From the NCBI RefSeq assembly GCF_002803065.1, contig NZ_NNBL01000024.1, forward strand, positions 62,001 to 126,000: a DNA stretch of 64,000 bases. Reading direction: 5' to 3'. The number at the start of each line of letters is the position of its first letter. The stretch's first letter is position 1. The position numbers and the translations under genes were made by a program. The notes beneath the pieces were generated by a model. That model was not told where the DNA came from, ran no database searches, and was given only the letters and a program-made list of their open reading frames with translations. The stretch is from Streptomyces sp. CB01635 (GTDB lineage Bacteria > Actinomycetota > Actinomycetes > Streptomycetales > Streptomycetaceae). This document shows, one piece after another, positions 45,863 through 54,422 of the stretch.

Positions 45863-48007
45863 TCACAGGCGGCGCAGCACCGTGAGTTCGGCGTCGTGCT
45901 CGGCGCTCCAGCAAAACGGCAGGCCCACGTGGCGCAGGTACGCGCCGCCGTACTCTTGGCCATCGGTCTCGTCCCGGTACCGCGCCCCGGCGTCAACTCC
46001 CTTGAGGCGCAGGCGATCGGGGCGGCCCGGGACCAGTGGCGATCCGTCGAGCCGGCCCGTGCTCAGGGCGGCGACCACGACACGGGCCTCGTCGGGCGCG
46101 ACGGACTCGACGCCGAATGTCGGCTCGTCCGGCGAGCCCAGGACGTAGGTGTCGCCGTGGTGGACGACGTCCCGGACGTCCTTGTAGCGAGCGATCCACC
46201 GTGCGGCCGAAGCCAGCTGTTCCTCGCTCCACGCGCCGAGGTCGGCGCCGATGCCGAGGACGCCCGTCATCGCGCTGACGAAACGGAACGCGAGGGAGCG
46301 CGGCCGTGGGTCGAACAACCCCTGCGCGTCGGTGACCCAGGAGCTCATGGTGTGCGGCGCGTGTGCGTGGAGGTAGCCGTACTGGATCCGGAGCCGGTCC
46401 AGCGGGGCGGTGTTGTCGCTCGGCCACACCACATCGGTGCGGGCGAGCGTGCTGTGGTCGATCCGGCCGCCGCCGCCCGCGCAGCCCTCGACGGTGACGT
46501 GCGGGTGGCGGGCGCGGAGGTGGTCCAGGACGCGGAGGTAGCCCGCCACGTGCGCGGCGTCGAGGTCGAGCTGCTGCGCCGACCTCGGTCCGGGGCGGCC
46601 GCGCTCGGTGGGCGGGCGGTTCATGTCCCACTTCAGGTACGAGATGTCGTAGCGCCCGAGGAGTCGGTCGAGGGTGCCGAGGACGAAGTCCTGGACGTCC
46701 TCGCGGCCGAGGTCCAGGAGGAGTTGGTTGCGGACGCGGCGGCCTGTGCGATGCGGCAACTGGTAGATCCAGTCCGGGCGTTCGGCGTAGAGCTTCGATG
46801 CCGGGCTGACCGCCTCGGGCTCCACCCACAGTCCGAAGTCGAGGCCGAGGGCGCGTACGTCGTCGATGAAGCGGTCGAAGCCCTGGGGGAACAGTGCGGG
46901 ATCGGGGTGCCAGTCGCCCAGTCCGCCGGTGTCGTCGTGTCGGCCGGTGAACCAGCCGTCGTCGACCACGAACAGCTCCGCGCCCAGGTCCGCGGCCCGG
47001 CGGGCGAGCGTGAGCTGGTGGTCGGCCCGCACGTCGAACTCGGTCGCCTCCCACGAGTTGTAGAGGACGGGACGGCGGCGGGTGAGCCGGTCGCCCGCCA
47101 GGTGGCGCTCGTAGCGGTGCCAGACGCGGGACAGACCGTCCAGGCCGTCCGGGCTGAACGCGCAGGCCAGCTTGGGCGTCACCAGTGTCTCGCCGGGGGC
47201 GAGCAGTACGGCACCCTCGTGCGGGACCCGACCCGCGCGCACCCGCACTGCGCCACCGGGCTCCGCGTCGACGGCCATGTGCCAGTTGCCCGCCCATTCC
47301 AGGGCGATGCCGTACGTGGGGGAGTCGGCGCCACGGTCCGGGTGCGCCGCGTCCTGGACCGCGAGCCACGGTGCGTAGGCGTGGCCCGGCACGCCCTGGG
47401 TACTGCCGAACTCCAGTGTGCCGCGCGTCAGTTGGGTTTGCGTGAAGCTGAACTCCTGCGACCACTGGCCGGTCAGATACGTGACGCGGGTGCCCTGCGC
47501 CGACACGGGCACGTTGACGGCCGCCGAGTCGATCCGCTCCAGGCGTAGCGTCTCGTCGCCCGTGCAGGTCAGTTCGGACCAGCGGCGGATGATGTCGGTG
47601 CCGGGAACGGTGGCGTAGCGGACCGTGACGCGCAGGCCGAGGACGTCGTCGTCGAAGGTGAGGTCGAGAGCGGCGTCGTTCTCCTGGCGCGCCTCGGTGA
47701 AGCGCCACCAGACTCCGCGTTCGCCACCGGGGCGGCTCGCGGTCAGGTCGGCGCCGTTGAACGGGCGAAGGCCGTGCGGGATGTACTCGGCGGGCGCCAG
47801 GTCGGCGGGCGTGACGAAGTGCGTGCGGCGCGACCACTCCAGCGGGGCCGGGCCGTCCTCCGCGCCCGTCGGCCCCCACACCGACAGCTCGGGCCAGATC
47901 CCCGCGCCGGGACCGTCGCCCTCGCCGTCCCCGCCCAGTGTGACGGCGTAGACGGTGGTGGCCGTGCGCAGGACCCAGCGGTCCAACGGGCGGTCGGTGG
48001 TGCTCAC
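45863..48007 (-). CDS. Alpha-galactosidase, glycoside hydrolase family 36
   Basis: 714-aa cytoplasmic enzyme hydrolysing melibiose or raffinose-type alpha-galactosides. A large N-terminal beta-supersandwich precedes the barrel. The nucleophile is D461 in YLKWDMNR and the acid/base is D531 in WPSDNTAP. VDDGWF (349-354) and EGCAGGGGRID are also family-typical. The GTG at 48007 overlaps the stop of the upstream permease (GTGA), so it is coupled to the importer. It is the last gene of the GH27-importer-GH36 operon and would act on sugars that escape extracellular cleavage and are imported intact. Confidence 0.94.
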   Translation of the reverse strand: MSTTDRPLDRWVLRTATTVYAVTLGGDGEGDGPGAGIWPELSVWGPTGAEDGPAPLEWSRRTHFVTPADLAPAEYIPHGLRPFNGADLTASRPGGERGVWWRFTEARQENDAALDLTFDDDVLGLRVTVRYATVPGTDIIRRWSELTCTGDETLRLERIDSAAVNVPVSAQGTRVTYLTGQWSQEFSFTQTQLTRGTLEFGSTQGVPGHAYAPWLAVQDAAHPDRGADSPTYGIALEWAGNWHMAVDAEPGGAVRVRAGRVPHEGAVLLAPGETLVTPKLACAFSPDGLDGLSRVWHRYERHLAGDRLTRRRPVLYNSWEATEFDVRADHQLTLARRAADLGAELFVVDDGWFTGRHDDTGGLGDWHPDPALFPQGFDRFIDDVRALGLDFGLWVEPEAVSPASKLYAERPDWIYQLPHRTGRRVRNQLLLDLGREDVQDFVLGTLDRLLGRYDISYLKWDMNRPPTERGRPGPRSAQQLDLDAAHVAGYLRVLDHLRARHPHVTVEGCAGGGGRIDHSTLARTDVVWPSDNTAPLDRLRIQYGYLHAHAPHTMSSWVTDAQGLFDPRPRSLAFRFVSAMTGVLGIGADLGAWSEEQLASAARWIARYKDVRDVVHHGDTYVLGSPDEPTFGVESVAPDEARVVVAALSTGRLDGSPLVPGRPDRLRLKGVDAGARYRDETDGQEYGGAYLRHVGLPFCWSAEHDAELTVLRRL

Positions 48008-48846
48008 TTGACTGCTCCAAGATTGAGGCCGGCCACGAAGTGGCGCTGGAAGCGGAGGAAGACGAGGACGGTCGGGGCCGCGGCGATGACGGAGCCCGCC
48101 GCGATCACGTTCCACTGCGAGACGTACTGGCCCTGCAGATTGATCAGCGACGCCGTGATCGGCATGTGTGTCTCCGTACGGAGCACGCTGATCGCCCACA
48201 GCAGGTCGTTGAAGATCCAGGTGAAGGACAGGGCGCTGAGGGCGGCGAGCGCGGGGCGGGCCAGCGGCAGCACGATCCGCCAGTAGATCGTCGCGGGCCC
48301 GGCCCCGTCGATCACCGCCGCCTGCTGCACCTCCGGCGGGATCGACCGCATGAAGCCGTGGAGCACGAAGACGTAGAAGCCGATGCCGAAACCGACCTGT
48401 ACGCCGATGAGAGCCCACAACGAGTCGTAGATGCCGACGAGTTCGCTCATCTTGGAGACGGGGATGAGCAGGATCTGCGGGGGCAGGAGGTTGCCTGCCA
48501 GCATGACGAGCAGCAGGGTGCGCCGACCCGGCAGGGAGTAGCGGCTGAGCGCGAACGCGGCCATCGACGCGAGCAGCAGGGAGATCAGGACGCTGGGTAC
48601 GGTGACGAGCAGGCTGTTGATCAGAGCCTGCTTCTGTCCGCCCTCGGTCCAGGCCTGACGGAAACCGTCGAGGCTGAAGGAGTGCGGTGCCGAGCCGAGG
48701 CCGTTGGCGGCGATGTCGTCGAAGGTGCGGGTCGCGGTGATCACGACGAGGACGATCGGGACGAGCCACAGCACGGCGAGGGCTCCCGCGCCGAGGTGGA
48801 ACCCGGCCGTGGCGGCGCGGCGGCGCAGCAGGGTGGGGCTGTTCAT
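48004..48846 (-). CDS. Sugar ABC permease (MalG type)
   Basis: 280-aa inner-membrane permease with six helices. The EAA loop is EVQQAAVIDGAGPATIYWRI, and the C-terminus ends in the family-typical FVAGLNLGAVK. The ATG at 48846 overlaps the stop of the MalF-type gene (ATGA). Part of the alpha-galactoside importer. The ATPase is not encoded here. Streptomyces commonly use a shared MsiK ATPase (established for other sugar importers). Confidence 0.94.
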   Translation of the reverse strand: MNSPTLLRRRAATAGFHLGAGALAVLWLVPIVLVVITATRTFDDIAANGLGSAPHSFSLDGFRQAWTEGGQKQALINSLLVTVPSVLISLLLASMAAFALSRYSLPGRRTLLLVMLAGNLLPPQILLIPVSKMSELVGIYDSLWALIGVQVGFGIGFYVFVLHGFMRSIPPEVQQAAVIDGAGPATIYWRIVLPLARPALAALSALSFTWIFNDLLWAISVLRTETHMPITASLINLQGQYVSQWNVIAAGSVIAAAPTVLVFLRFQRHFVAGLNLGAVK

Positions 48847-49790
48847 CAGTCTGCCTCCCGGAAGGCGCGGACGAGATAGGAGGCGATGACGCCGAAGGCC
48901 AGCAGGAAGATGACGACGGCGAGCGCGGAGCCGTAGCCGAGGCGCAGCGACTGGAACGCCGTCGAGTACATGTAGGTGCTCAGGAGCTCGGAGGAGTGGT
49001 ACGGGCCGCCGCGGGTCAGCGACCAGACCACGTCGAAGGAGCGCAGCGAGTCGATGATGATGACCGAGAGGACGACCGCGTTGACGCTCTTGAGCTGGGG
49101 GAGCGTGACGTGCCGGAACTGCTGGAGACGACTGGCGCCGTCGACCTTGGCGGCCTCGTACAGCATCGGGTCGATGCCCTTGAGACCGGCCAGGTAGAGG
49201 ACCATCACGTACCCGATCTGCCGCCACAGCGCGGGCAGCAGGACCGCGTACAGGGCGGTGTCGCGGTCGGCGAGCCAGGAGCGGGTGAGGTTGTCGAGGC
49301 CGACACCCTCCAGGACCTGGTTGATGAGTCCGTCCGGCTGGTACATCGCCTGCCAGACGAGGGCGGTGGCGACGAGCGAGAAGACGACGGGCAGGAAGAG
49401 TGCGGCGCGGTAGAAGCCGACGCCGCGGCGCTCCTGCTGGAGCAGCAGCGCGGCGCCGAGCCCGAGTACCGCGGACAGACCGCCGAACAGCACCAGCCAC
49501 TTCGCCGTGTTGGCCAGGGCGTGCCAGAAGACCGTGTCGTGCGCCATCTCACGGAAGTTGCCGAGGCCGATCAGGTGGGCGGCGGAGATGCCGTCCCAGT
49601 CGGTGATCGCGAGATAGAAGCCCTGGAGGGCGGGCCAGAACACCCAGAAGCCCTCGGCGAGCAGGGGGACGAGGACGAAGGCGACGACGAGGGGCGGTAC
49701 GCGGGTGGCGGCGCCCCGGCGTGGGCGGCGGGCGGACGACGTCTTGCGCGGGCCCGCGGCCGGGCGGGTATCGGTGTCGAGGAGGGCCAT
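48846..49790 (-). CDS. Sugar ABC permease (MalF type)
   Basis: 314-aa inner-membrane permease. A basic N-terminal tail precedes the first helix (VPPLVVAFVLVPLLAEGFWV). The EAA-like loop is MLYEAAKVDGASRLQQFRHV. It begins 2 bases before the end of the binding-protein gene region and overlaps the MalG-type gene. It forms the heterodimeric channel of the importer. Confidence 0.94.
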   Translation of the reverse strand: MALLDTDTRPAAGPRKTSSARRPRRGAATRVPPLVVAFVLVPLLAEGFWVFWPALQGFYLAITDWDGISAAHLIGLGNFREMAHDTVFWHALANTAKWLVLFGGLSAVLGLGAALLLQQERRGVGFYRAALFLPVVFSLVATALVWQAMYQPDGLINQVLEGVGLDNLTRSWLADRDTALYAVLLPALWRQIGYVMVLYLAGLKGIDPMLYEAAKVDGASRLQQFRHVTLPQLKSVNAVVLSVIIIDSLRSFDVVWSLTRGGPYHSSELLSTYMYSTAFQSLRLGYGSALAVVIFLLAFGVIASYLVRAFREAD

Positions 49791-49791
49791 G

Positions 49792-51090
49792 TCACTTCCC
49801 CCAGATCTTCTCGGCGTCCCGCTGCCACGTGGTCAGGGTCGACGCGACGCGGTCCGGCTCGGACAGATAGCGGATGAGGGCGGTGTCGGCAGTGGGGGAG
49901 AGCTGGTCGCTGGAGTCACGGTTGAAGAACTGGGTGACCTCGGCGGCCGACTCGACGAGCGCGCGGCCCTTCTTCACCAGGGCGGTCCCGCTGTCCTTGG
50001 CGTCGGGATGCGTCGGCAGCGCGGTGCCGGAGGAGCTCTTGAGGTAGGTCTCCTGTGCCTCGGCGGTGGCGAGGTAGCGCAGGAACTCCTTGGTCTGGCG
50101 CTCGCGCGGAGTGCGCGCGCCGGCGAAGTAGCCGTCGGTGGGCGCCTCTTCGGCCATCGGCACCTTCGGGTCGATCTCGGGGAACCGGAAGAAGTCGATG
50201 TCGTCGAGCTGGTCCTTGGGTACGGAGTCGGCGAAGAACGTGCCGATGAGCATCATTCCCGTACGTCCCTGGAGCAGTTCCGTGGTGGCGTCCTGGAAGG
50301 CGAGGGCGGTGCCGCGCTTGTCGATGAAGGGGCGTGCCTCGTCCCAGCGGTCGAAGACGCGCCGCACCTCCGTGTCGTCGAAGCGGTGCCGGCCCGCGAG
50401 CAGGTCGCGGTGGTACTGGGCGCCGTTGATGCGGATGTTGAGGTAGTCGAACCAGGAGGACGCGACCCACGCGGTGCCGCTGCCAGCGCCGAGCCCGATG
50501 GGGGTGACCTTCTTGCGCTGCAGGGTCTCGCACAGGTCGAGGAAGTCGTCCCAGGTGCGCGGCTCGTCCACGCCCCACTTCCTGAAGTTGGACTTCCGGT
50601 AGAAGAAGCCCCACCAGTAGTAGCTCGTCGGCACGAACACCTTGTGGCCCGCGCGCGACGTGCACAAGCTCTTGAGCGCCTTGCTGTAGCGGGACAGGTC
50701 CGGGCTCTGCCACACGTCGTCGAGGCTGAGCAGGAGGTCGCGGCGCGCGTACGCGTCGGCCACCGACCCCGGGTACCAGGTGTACAGATCGGGCGGGTTG
50801 GCCGAGGTCAGGTAGGTGGGCAGCTGAGTGCGGAAGGTCTCCGAGGCCACGGTGTTCAGTGAGGCCGAGGCGCCGCCGCGCTGGTTGAAGCCGTCGACGA
50901 CCTTCTGCAGCGCGGTCTTCGCCTGCGGTGCCGAGAGGTTGGACTGCAGGGTGACGTCGCCGCCGGAGGAGACGTTGGAGCGTACGGACGTGACGCAGCC
51001 GCTCAGTGCGGCACCGGCGCCGAGGGCTCCGACGCCGGTGAGCAGGCGCCGTCTGCTGGGACGTGAACTGCCGGTGGGCAAGGGGGACAT
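49792..51090 (-). CDS. Sugar-binding lipoprotein, Tat-type signal
   Basis: 432-aa extracellular sugar-binding protein (SBP family 1). The signal combines twin arginines (SRRRLLTGVGALGAG) with a lipobox (LSGC), so it is likely a Tat-exported lipoprotein. YTWYPGSVADAYARRDLL and FFYRKSNFRKWGV are typical of the family. The ATG at 51090 follows AGGAG. An 81-bp spacer with a hairpin separates it from the upstream GH27 gene. The ligand is probably an alpha-galactoside given the flanking enzymes. Confidence 0.92.
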   Translation of the reverse strand: MSPLPTGSSRPSRRRLLTGVGALGAGAALSGCVTSVRSNVSSGGDVTLQSNLSAPQAKTALQKVVDGFNQRGGASASLNTVASETFRTQLPTYLTSANPPDLYTWYPGSVADAYARRDLLLSLDDVWQSPDLSRYSKALKSLCTSRAGHKVFVPTSYYWWGFFYRKSNFRKWGVDEPRTWDDFLDLCETLQRKKVTPIGLGAGSGTAWVASSWFDYLNIRINGAQYHRDLLAGRHRFDDTEVRRVFDRWDEARPFIDKRGTALAFQDATTELLQGRTGMMLIGTFFADSVPKDQLDDIDFFRFPEIDPKVPMAEEAPTDGYFAGARTPRERQTKEFLRYLATAEAQETYLKSSSGTALPTHPDAKDSGTALVKKGRALVESAAEVTQFFNRDSSDQLSPTADTALIRYLSEPDRVASTLTTWQRDAEKIWGK

Positions 51091-51106
51091 GGTGACTCCT
51101 GGAAGG

Positions 51107-51139
51107 CCCGGGACCGGACCGTGCGGTGGCGGTCCCGGG
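51107..51139 (-). terminator. Hairpin between GH27 and the binding-protein gene
   Basis: Arms CCCGGGACCG and CGGTCCCGGG (10 bp, perfect) with a 13-base loop. It may attenuate or process the transcript so that the GH27 and importer parts are expressed at different levels. Confidence 0.6.
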
Positions 51140-51170
51140 CGGTGTGCGGGTGGGGGAGAGGGCATGCCGG

Positions 51171-53270
51171 TCAGTCGGACGCGGGCAGCGGGGCCTGCCA
51201 CAGCTGCCCGTCGACGCCCCGGAACGTGGCGGTCAGCGGCGTGCCGGTGAGGGAGGGCGTGCCAGCGAGGGCCGCGCTGGCGAACTCGGTGCGCTTGGAC
51301 CAGCCGCTCCAGGCGTCGTCGCCCTGGCCCGCGGCGAGCGAGCGCTGCCACACGGTGTAGTCGCCGGCCCGGGACACGAGTCGTACGGTGTCGCCGTCGA
51401 GGGCGAGGGCGGGCGAGGCGCTGGTGGCGCCGCCGAGCGAGGCCCAGGGGGACCAGGAGCCGTCGGTGTCGCGGACGCGGGTCCACACGGCGCTGTCGGT
51501 GGCGCGCACGGCGACATGCACGTGCCCGTCGGCATCGGTCACGGCCGCCGGGTCGTCGTACAGGCCGAGACCGTCGGGGGTGCCGAGCCGCTGCCAGTCG
51601 CCCGCGGCCGAGCGGACGAGGAGGCCGCCGTCCTCGCCGCGCACGGCGAGGGTGTCGGGGGCCGTGCCGGTTCCGGCCGTCGCGGGAGCGGAGGAGACGG
51701 CCGGGCCCGAGACGCGCCGCCAGTCGCCGACGGCCCGGCCGTCGGTGATCTGCCTGCGGTACAGGTGGCCGTCGGTGGCGCGTACGTACACCTCGGTACG
51801 TCCCTTGCCGTTGGCGCGAGCCACTGGCCTGCCCGTGACGCGACCGTCGCCGGGACGTCCCAGCGAAGTGCCGTTCTCAACCACCGTTCCGGAGGTGGTG
51901 GTTGAGAACACGTCGTCGCCGACGGCGGCCGGATCGGCGGGCGAGCGCACACCCAGACGCGTGCCCGGCGCGGTGTCCTTGCCGTCCAGCTTCAGGAAGG
52001 CCGTGCCGTGGCCGGGGACCTCGACCGTGTACGAGCTGTCGTGGACGCCGCGGTCCGCGCGGGCCCGCAGATCGCGCACCCGCACAGGACCGGTCAGACC
52101 CGCGTCGGCGAAGTCGACGGTGAGGCGCGCCGCCTTGTCGGAGCGGTTGAGCAGGGCGACGGCCCGGTGGCCTGCCCCCTGGAGGACCTTGCTGTAGACG
52201 TCGCCGGTCGCGTCGCTCGCCACGCGCACGCCCTGAACGGCGAGCGGGTCCTGGTCGACGTCGATGATCTCCGGGTTGCGCAGCGTGTCGATCATGTCCT
52301 GCGGCAGGGTGCGGGGATCGGAGCCGATGACCAGCGGCGAACCCATCAGTGCCCACATGACGAGCTGAGTCGTGGACTCCTCGGTGGTGAGTTCGGGTGT
52401 GCCGTCCTCCAGCTTGCGCAGCGGGATCAGGTAGTCCGGGTCGTTGTAGTGACCGGGGGTCTGCGCCTCAGGGTGTGCCATGTTGGCGTCCATGTTGCGC
52501 AGGATGTTCGGCCACTGGTTCTCGTGCGGCGTGCCCCAGGCGACGTCGGTGCCGGTGCGCCAGGAGTCCGCCAACCGGGGCCCGAACCGGTACGAGTTGT
52601 GCGCGTCCTGGGCCGGGGTGTGCGGCACGCCCCAGTCGTCCGTGAGCGGGTTGCACAGGTTGAGCAGCATGGGCCGGCCCGTCTTGCGGACGGCCGCGCT
52701 GAACTCCTTGAATGCCGGCTCCGGATCGGCCTTCTCGGCGATGCCGCACAGGAAGTCGACCTTGATCGCGTCGACCTTCCAGTCGGCGAACTGCCGGGCG
52801 TCCTCGGTGTAGTGGCCGCGGCTGCCGAGCCCGCAGCTTTTGCCGCCGTCGTACGTCCCGGCATCCGTGTAGATCCCGGCCTTCAGGCCGCGGCGGTGCA
52901 AGTAGTCCACGAGGGACGGGATGCCGGACGGGAAGCGCTCGCGGTTCGCGGCGAGGTGGCCCTCGGCGTCGCGTGGGGTGTCGGCCTGCCAGCCGCCGTC
53001 CAGCCACACGATGTCGTAGCCGCTCTTCTTGAGCCCGCTGCTCACGAGGAAGTCGGCGACGCTCTTGACGTCTTTCTCGGTGGGCGCGCCCAGGCCGAAG
53101 TAGGTGTTCCAGCCCATGTACGGGGTCGGGGCGAGGGACGTGGGGGTGGGCTCGTGGGATGCCGCAGGGCGGTCGGCCGCGGCGACCGGGACCGCCGGCG
53201 ACAGCACGGCCGCGACGAGGAGGGCGGCGAGGGTGGCCGTCCCGGTCGTCGCTGCGCGGGGTGAAGTCAC
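51171..53270 (-). CDS. Secreted alpha-galactosidase GH27 with C-terminal propeller-like domain
   Basis: 699-aa extracellular enzyme. Sec signal of about 32 residues (LAALLVAAVLSPAVPVAAA). In the catalytic barrel YMGWNTYFG opens the domain, the nucleophile is D172 in AIKVDFLCG and the acid/base is D242 in WRTGTDVAW. A beta domain follows to about 430. Residues about 480-699 form a repeated tectonin/fucolectin-like propeller (repeats such as TEVYVRATDGHLYRR and VHVAVRATDSAVWTRV), probably for glycan binding. It starts the operon leading to the importer and GH36. The 120-bp leader contains an AT-rich operator-like motif. It releases galactose outside the cell. Confidence 0.94.
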   Translation of the reverse strand: MTSPRAATTGTATLAALLVAAVLSPAVPVAAADRPAASHEPTPTSLAPTPYMGWNTYFGLGAPTEKDVKSVADFLVSSGLKKSGYDIVWLDGGWQADTPRDAEGHLAANRERFPSGIPSLVDYLHRRGLKAGIYTDAGTYDGGKSCGLGSRGHYTEDARQFADWKVDAIKVDFLCGIAEKADPEPAFKEFSAAVRKTGRPMLLNLCNPLTDDWGVPHTPAQDAHNSYRFGPRLADSWRTGTDVAWGTPHENQWPNILRNMDANMAHPEAQTPGHYNDPDYLIPLRKLEDGTPELTTEESTTQLVMWALMGSPLVIGSDPRTLPQDMIDTLRNPEIIDVDQDPLAVQGVRVASDATGDVYSKVLQGAGHRAVALLNRSDKAARLTVDFADAGLTGPVRVRDLRARADRGVHDSSYTVEVPGHGTAFLKLDGKDTAPGTRLGVRSPADPAAVGDDVFSTTTSGTVVENGTSLGRPGDGRVTGRPVARANGKGRTEVYVRATDGHLYRRQITDGRAVGDWRRVSGPAVSSAPATAGTGTAPDTLAVRGEDGGLLVRSAAGDWQRLGTPDGLGLYDDPAAVTDADGHVHVAVRATDSAVWTRVRDTDGSWSPWASLGGATSASPALALDGDTVRLVSRAGDYTVWQRSLAAGQGDDAWSGWSKRTEFASAALAGTPSLTGTPLTATFRGVDGQLWQAPLPASD
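51874..51908. repeat. Perfect inverted repeat inside the GH27 gene
   Basis: Arms TTCTCAACCACC (51874-51885) and GGTGGTTGAGAA (51897-51908) flank 11 bases. The repeat lies at the junction between the catalytic part and the propeller domain, encoding a Thr/Val-rich linker. It could be the scar of domain fusion or an intragenic RNA hairpin. Confidence 0.7.
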
Positions 53271-53380
53271 AGAGCTCTCCTGAGGTGATGACCGACGTGG
53301 GTGGCGTCGTCCGCCGGTGTGGGAGCCGGTTGGGAAGCGCTCGGACGACTGTTGCCGCAGGGGCCGACCCTGTCAATAAC

Positions 53381-53395
53381 AATTCCTAATTAACT
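53381..53395. promoter_or_regulatory. AT-rich operator-like motif upstream of GH27
   Basis: AATTCCTAATTAACT lies 111 bp before the GH27 start in otherwise GC-rich DNA. Its core ATTCCTAATTAA differs by one base from ATTCATAATTAA at 58878 beside the DgoR-like gene, suggesting the same regulator. The 276-bp region 53271-53546 holds no gene. Confidence 0.55.
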
Positions 53396-53546
53396 AAAAA
53401 TCGAGAGACGGATGTGACCGTCGCGATCGTCCGTGCGGCCCCGACGCCGTTGTGCGGTCCCACCGTCCGCGGGCATGCCGACGAGCCGGCCGGACTCGCC
53501 GCCTGCGCAGGGGCGTTCCGGTCGGCTCGGCGGCCGTGTTCTCGTC

Positions 53547-54422
53547 CTAGCCGACCAGCCCGGAGCCGGGCCGGAACGCGCAGGCGGACGTGCCCGGGAC
53601 AGCGACCCGCAAGCGCAGCAGCGCGCCGTCCAGCGGGCCGGGTTCATCGAGGCCGATGTGCGCGCTCGTCACGAACAGGGTCCGACCGTCCGCGCCGCCC
53701 AGGCACATTCCGGCCGGCTGTCGTACGGGCACGGGGACGACCTCGTCCAACCTCCCGTCGGCACGGTAGTGGTGGAGCACTCCTGCTCCCCAGACGGCGC
53801 TCCACAGCCCGCCGTCCTGGTCCACCGCCATGCCGTCCGGGCTGCCGGACTCCACGGCCGCGAAGACCTCGCCCTCGTCGACGTCGCCCGTCTCCGCGTC
53901 CACGCGATGGCGCAGGATGCGCCCAAGGGGGCTGTCCGCGAGGTACATGGTCCGGCCGTCCGCCGTGAACGCAGGCCCGTTGGGCACGCTCAGCCCGTCG
54001 AGGGCCTGGGTGACAGTCCCGTCGCGGTCCACGCGGAACAGCCCGCCCCGGCCGGGAGCCGCGTCGTACGCCATGAAGCCGGCCCAGAAGCGCCCCGACG
54101 GGTCGGCCGCCGCGTCGTTCATCCGGAACGGCACCGCCGGGTCCTGTTCCGGGCGCAGCAGCCAGCGAGGCGACTCGCCCGCCTGCAGCAGGCAGATGCC
54201 GGTGTCGGCCGCGGCGATCCACGTGTGCGGCGCTCCGGCCACGGGCGCGACCGCACCCAGCGGGAACGGCAGACGCAGTTCTTCCCGCAAGGTGGCGCCG
54301 GTGAGGTCGGCGGACAGCAGCCGGCCGGTGAGGATGTCCGTGAGGACGAGACCGCGCTCGGTCCAGCGCACGCCCTCGCCGAGTTCCAGTCGTTCGGTGC
54401 CCACAGGGCTTGGGGTCACCAT
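53547..54422 (-). CDS. SMP-30/gluconolactonase-family lactonase, probable galactonolactonase
   Basis: 291-aa cytoplasmic six-bladed propeller. Expected metal ligands are E16 in LGEGVRW, N in FRMNDAAADPSG, N in VPNGPAF and D in SPDGMAVD. It hydrolyses sugar lactones to aldonates. The ATG at 54422 overlaps the dgoD stop region (ATGGTGA), so translation is coupled to galactonate dehydratase. The natural substrate here would be D-galactono-lactone produced by the SDR. Longer starts lack a ribosome site. Last gene of the leftward dgo-like operon. Confidence 0.88.
   Translation of the reverse strand: MVTPSPVGTERLELGEGVRWTERGLVLTDILTGRLLSADLTGATLREELRLPFPLGAVAPVAGAPHTWIAAADTGICLLQAGESPRWLLRPEQDPAVPFRMNDAAADPSGRFWAGFMAYDAAPGRGGLFRVDRDGTVTQALDGLSVPNGPAFTADGRTMYLADSPLGRILRHRVDAETGDVDEGEVFAAVESGSPDGMAVDQDGGLWSAVWGAGVLHHYRADGRLDEVVPVPVRQPAGMCLGGADGRTLFVTSAHIGLDEPGPLDGALLRLRVAVPGTSACAFRPGSGLVG

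Noticed and set aside
48008..48769. N-terminal extension of the GH36 gene to 48769
   Set aside because: The extension lies inside the permease gene and is an Arg/Pro-rich shadow. The GTG at 48007 overlapping the permease stop is the natural start.
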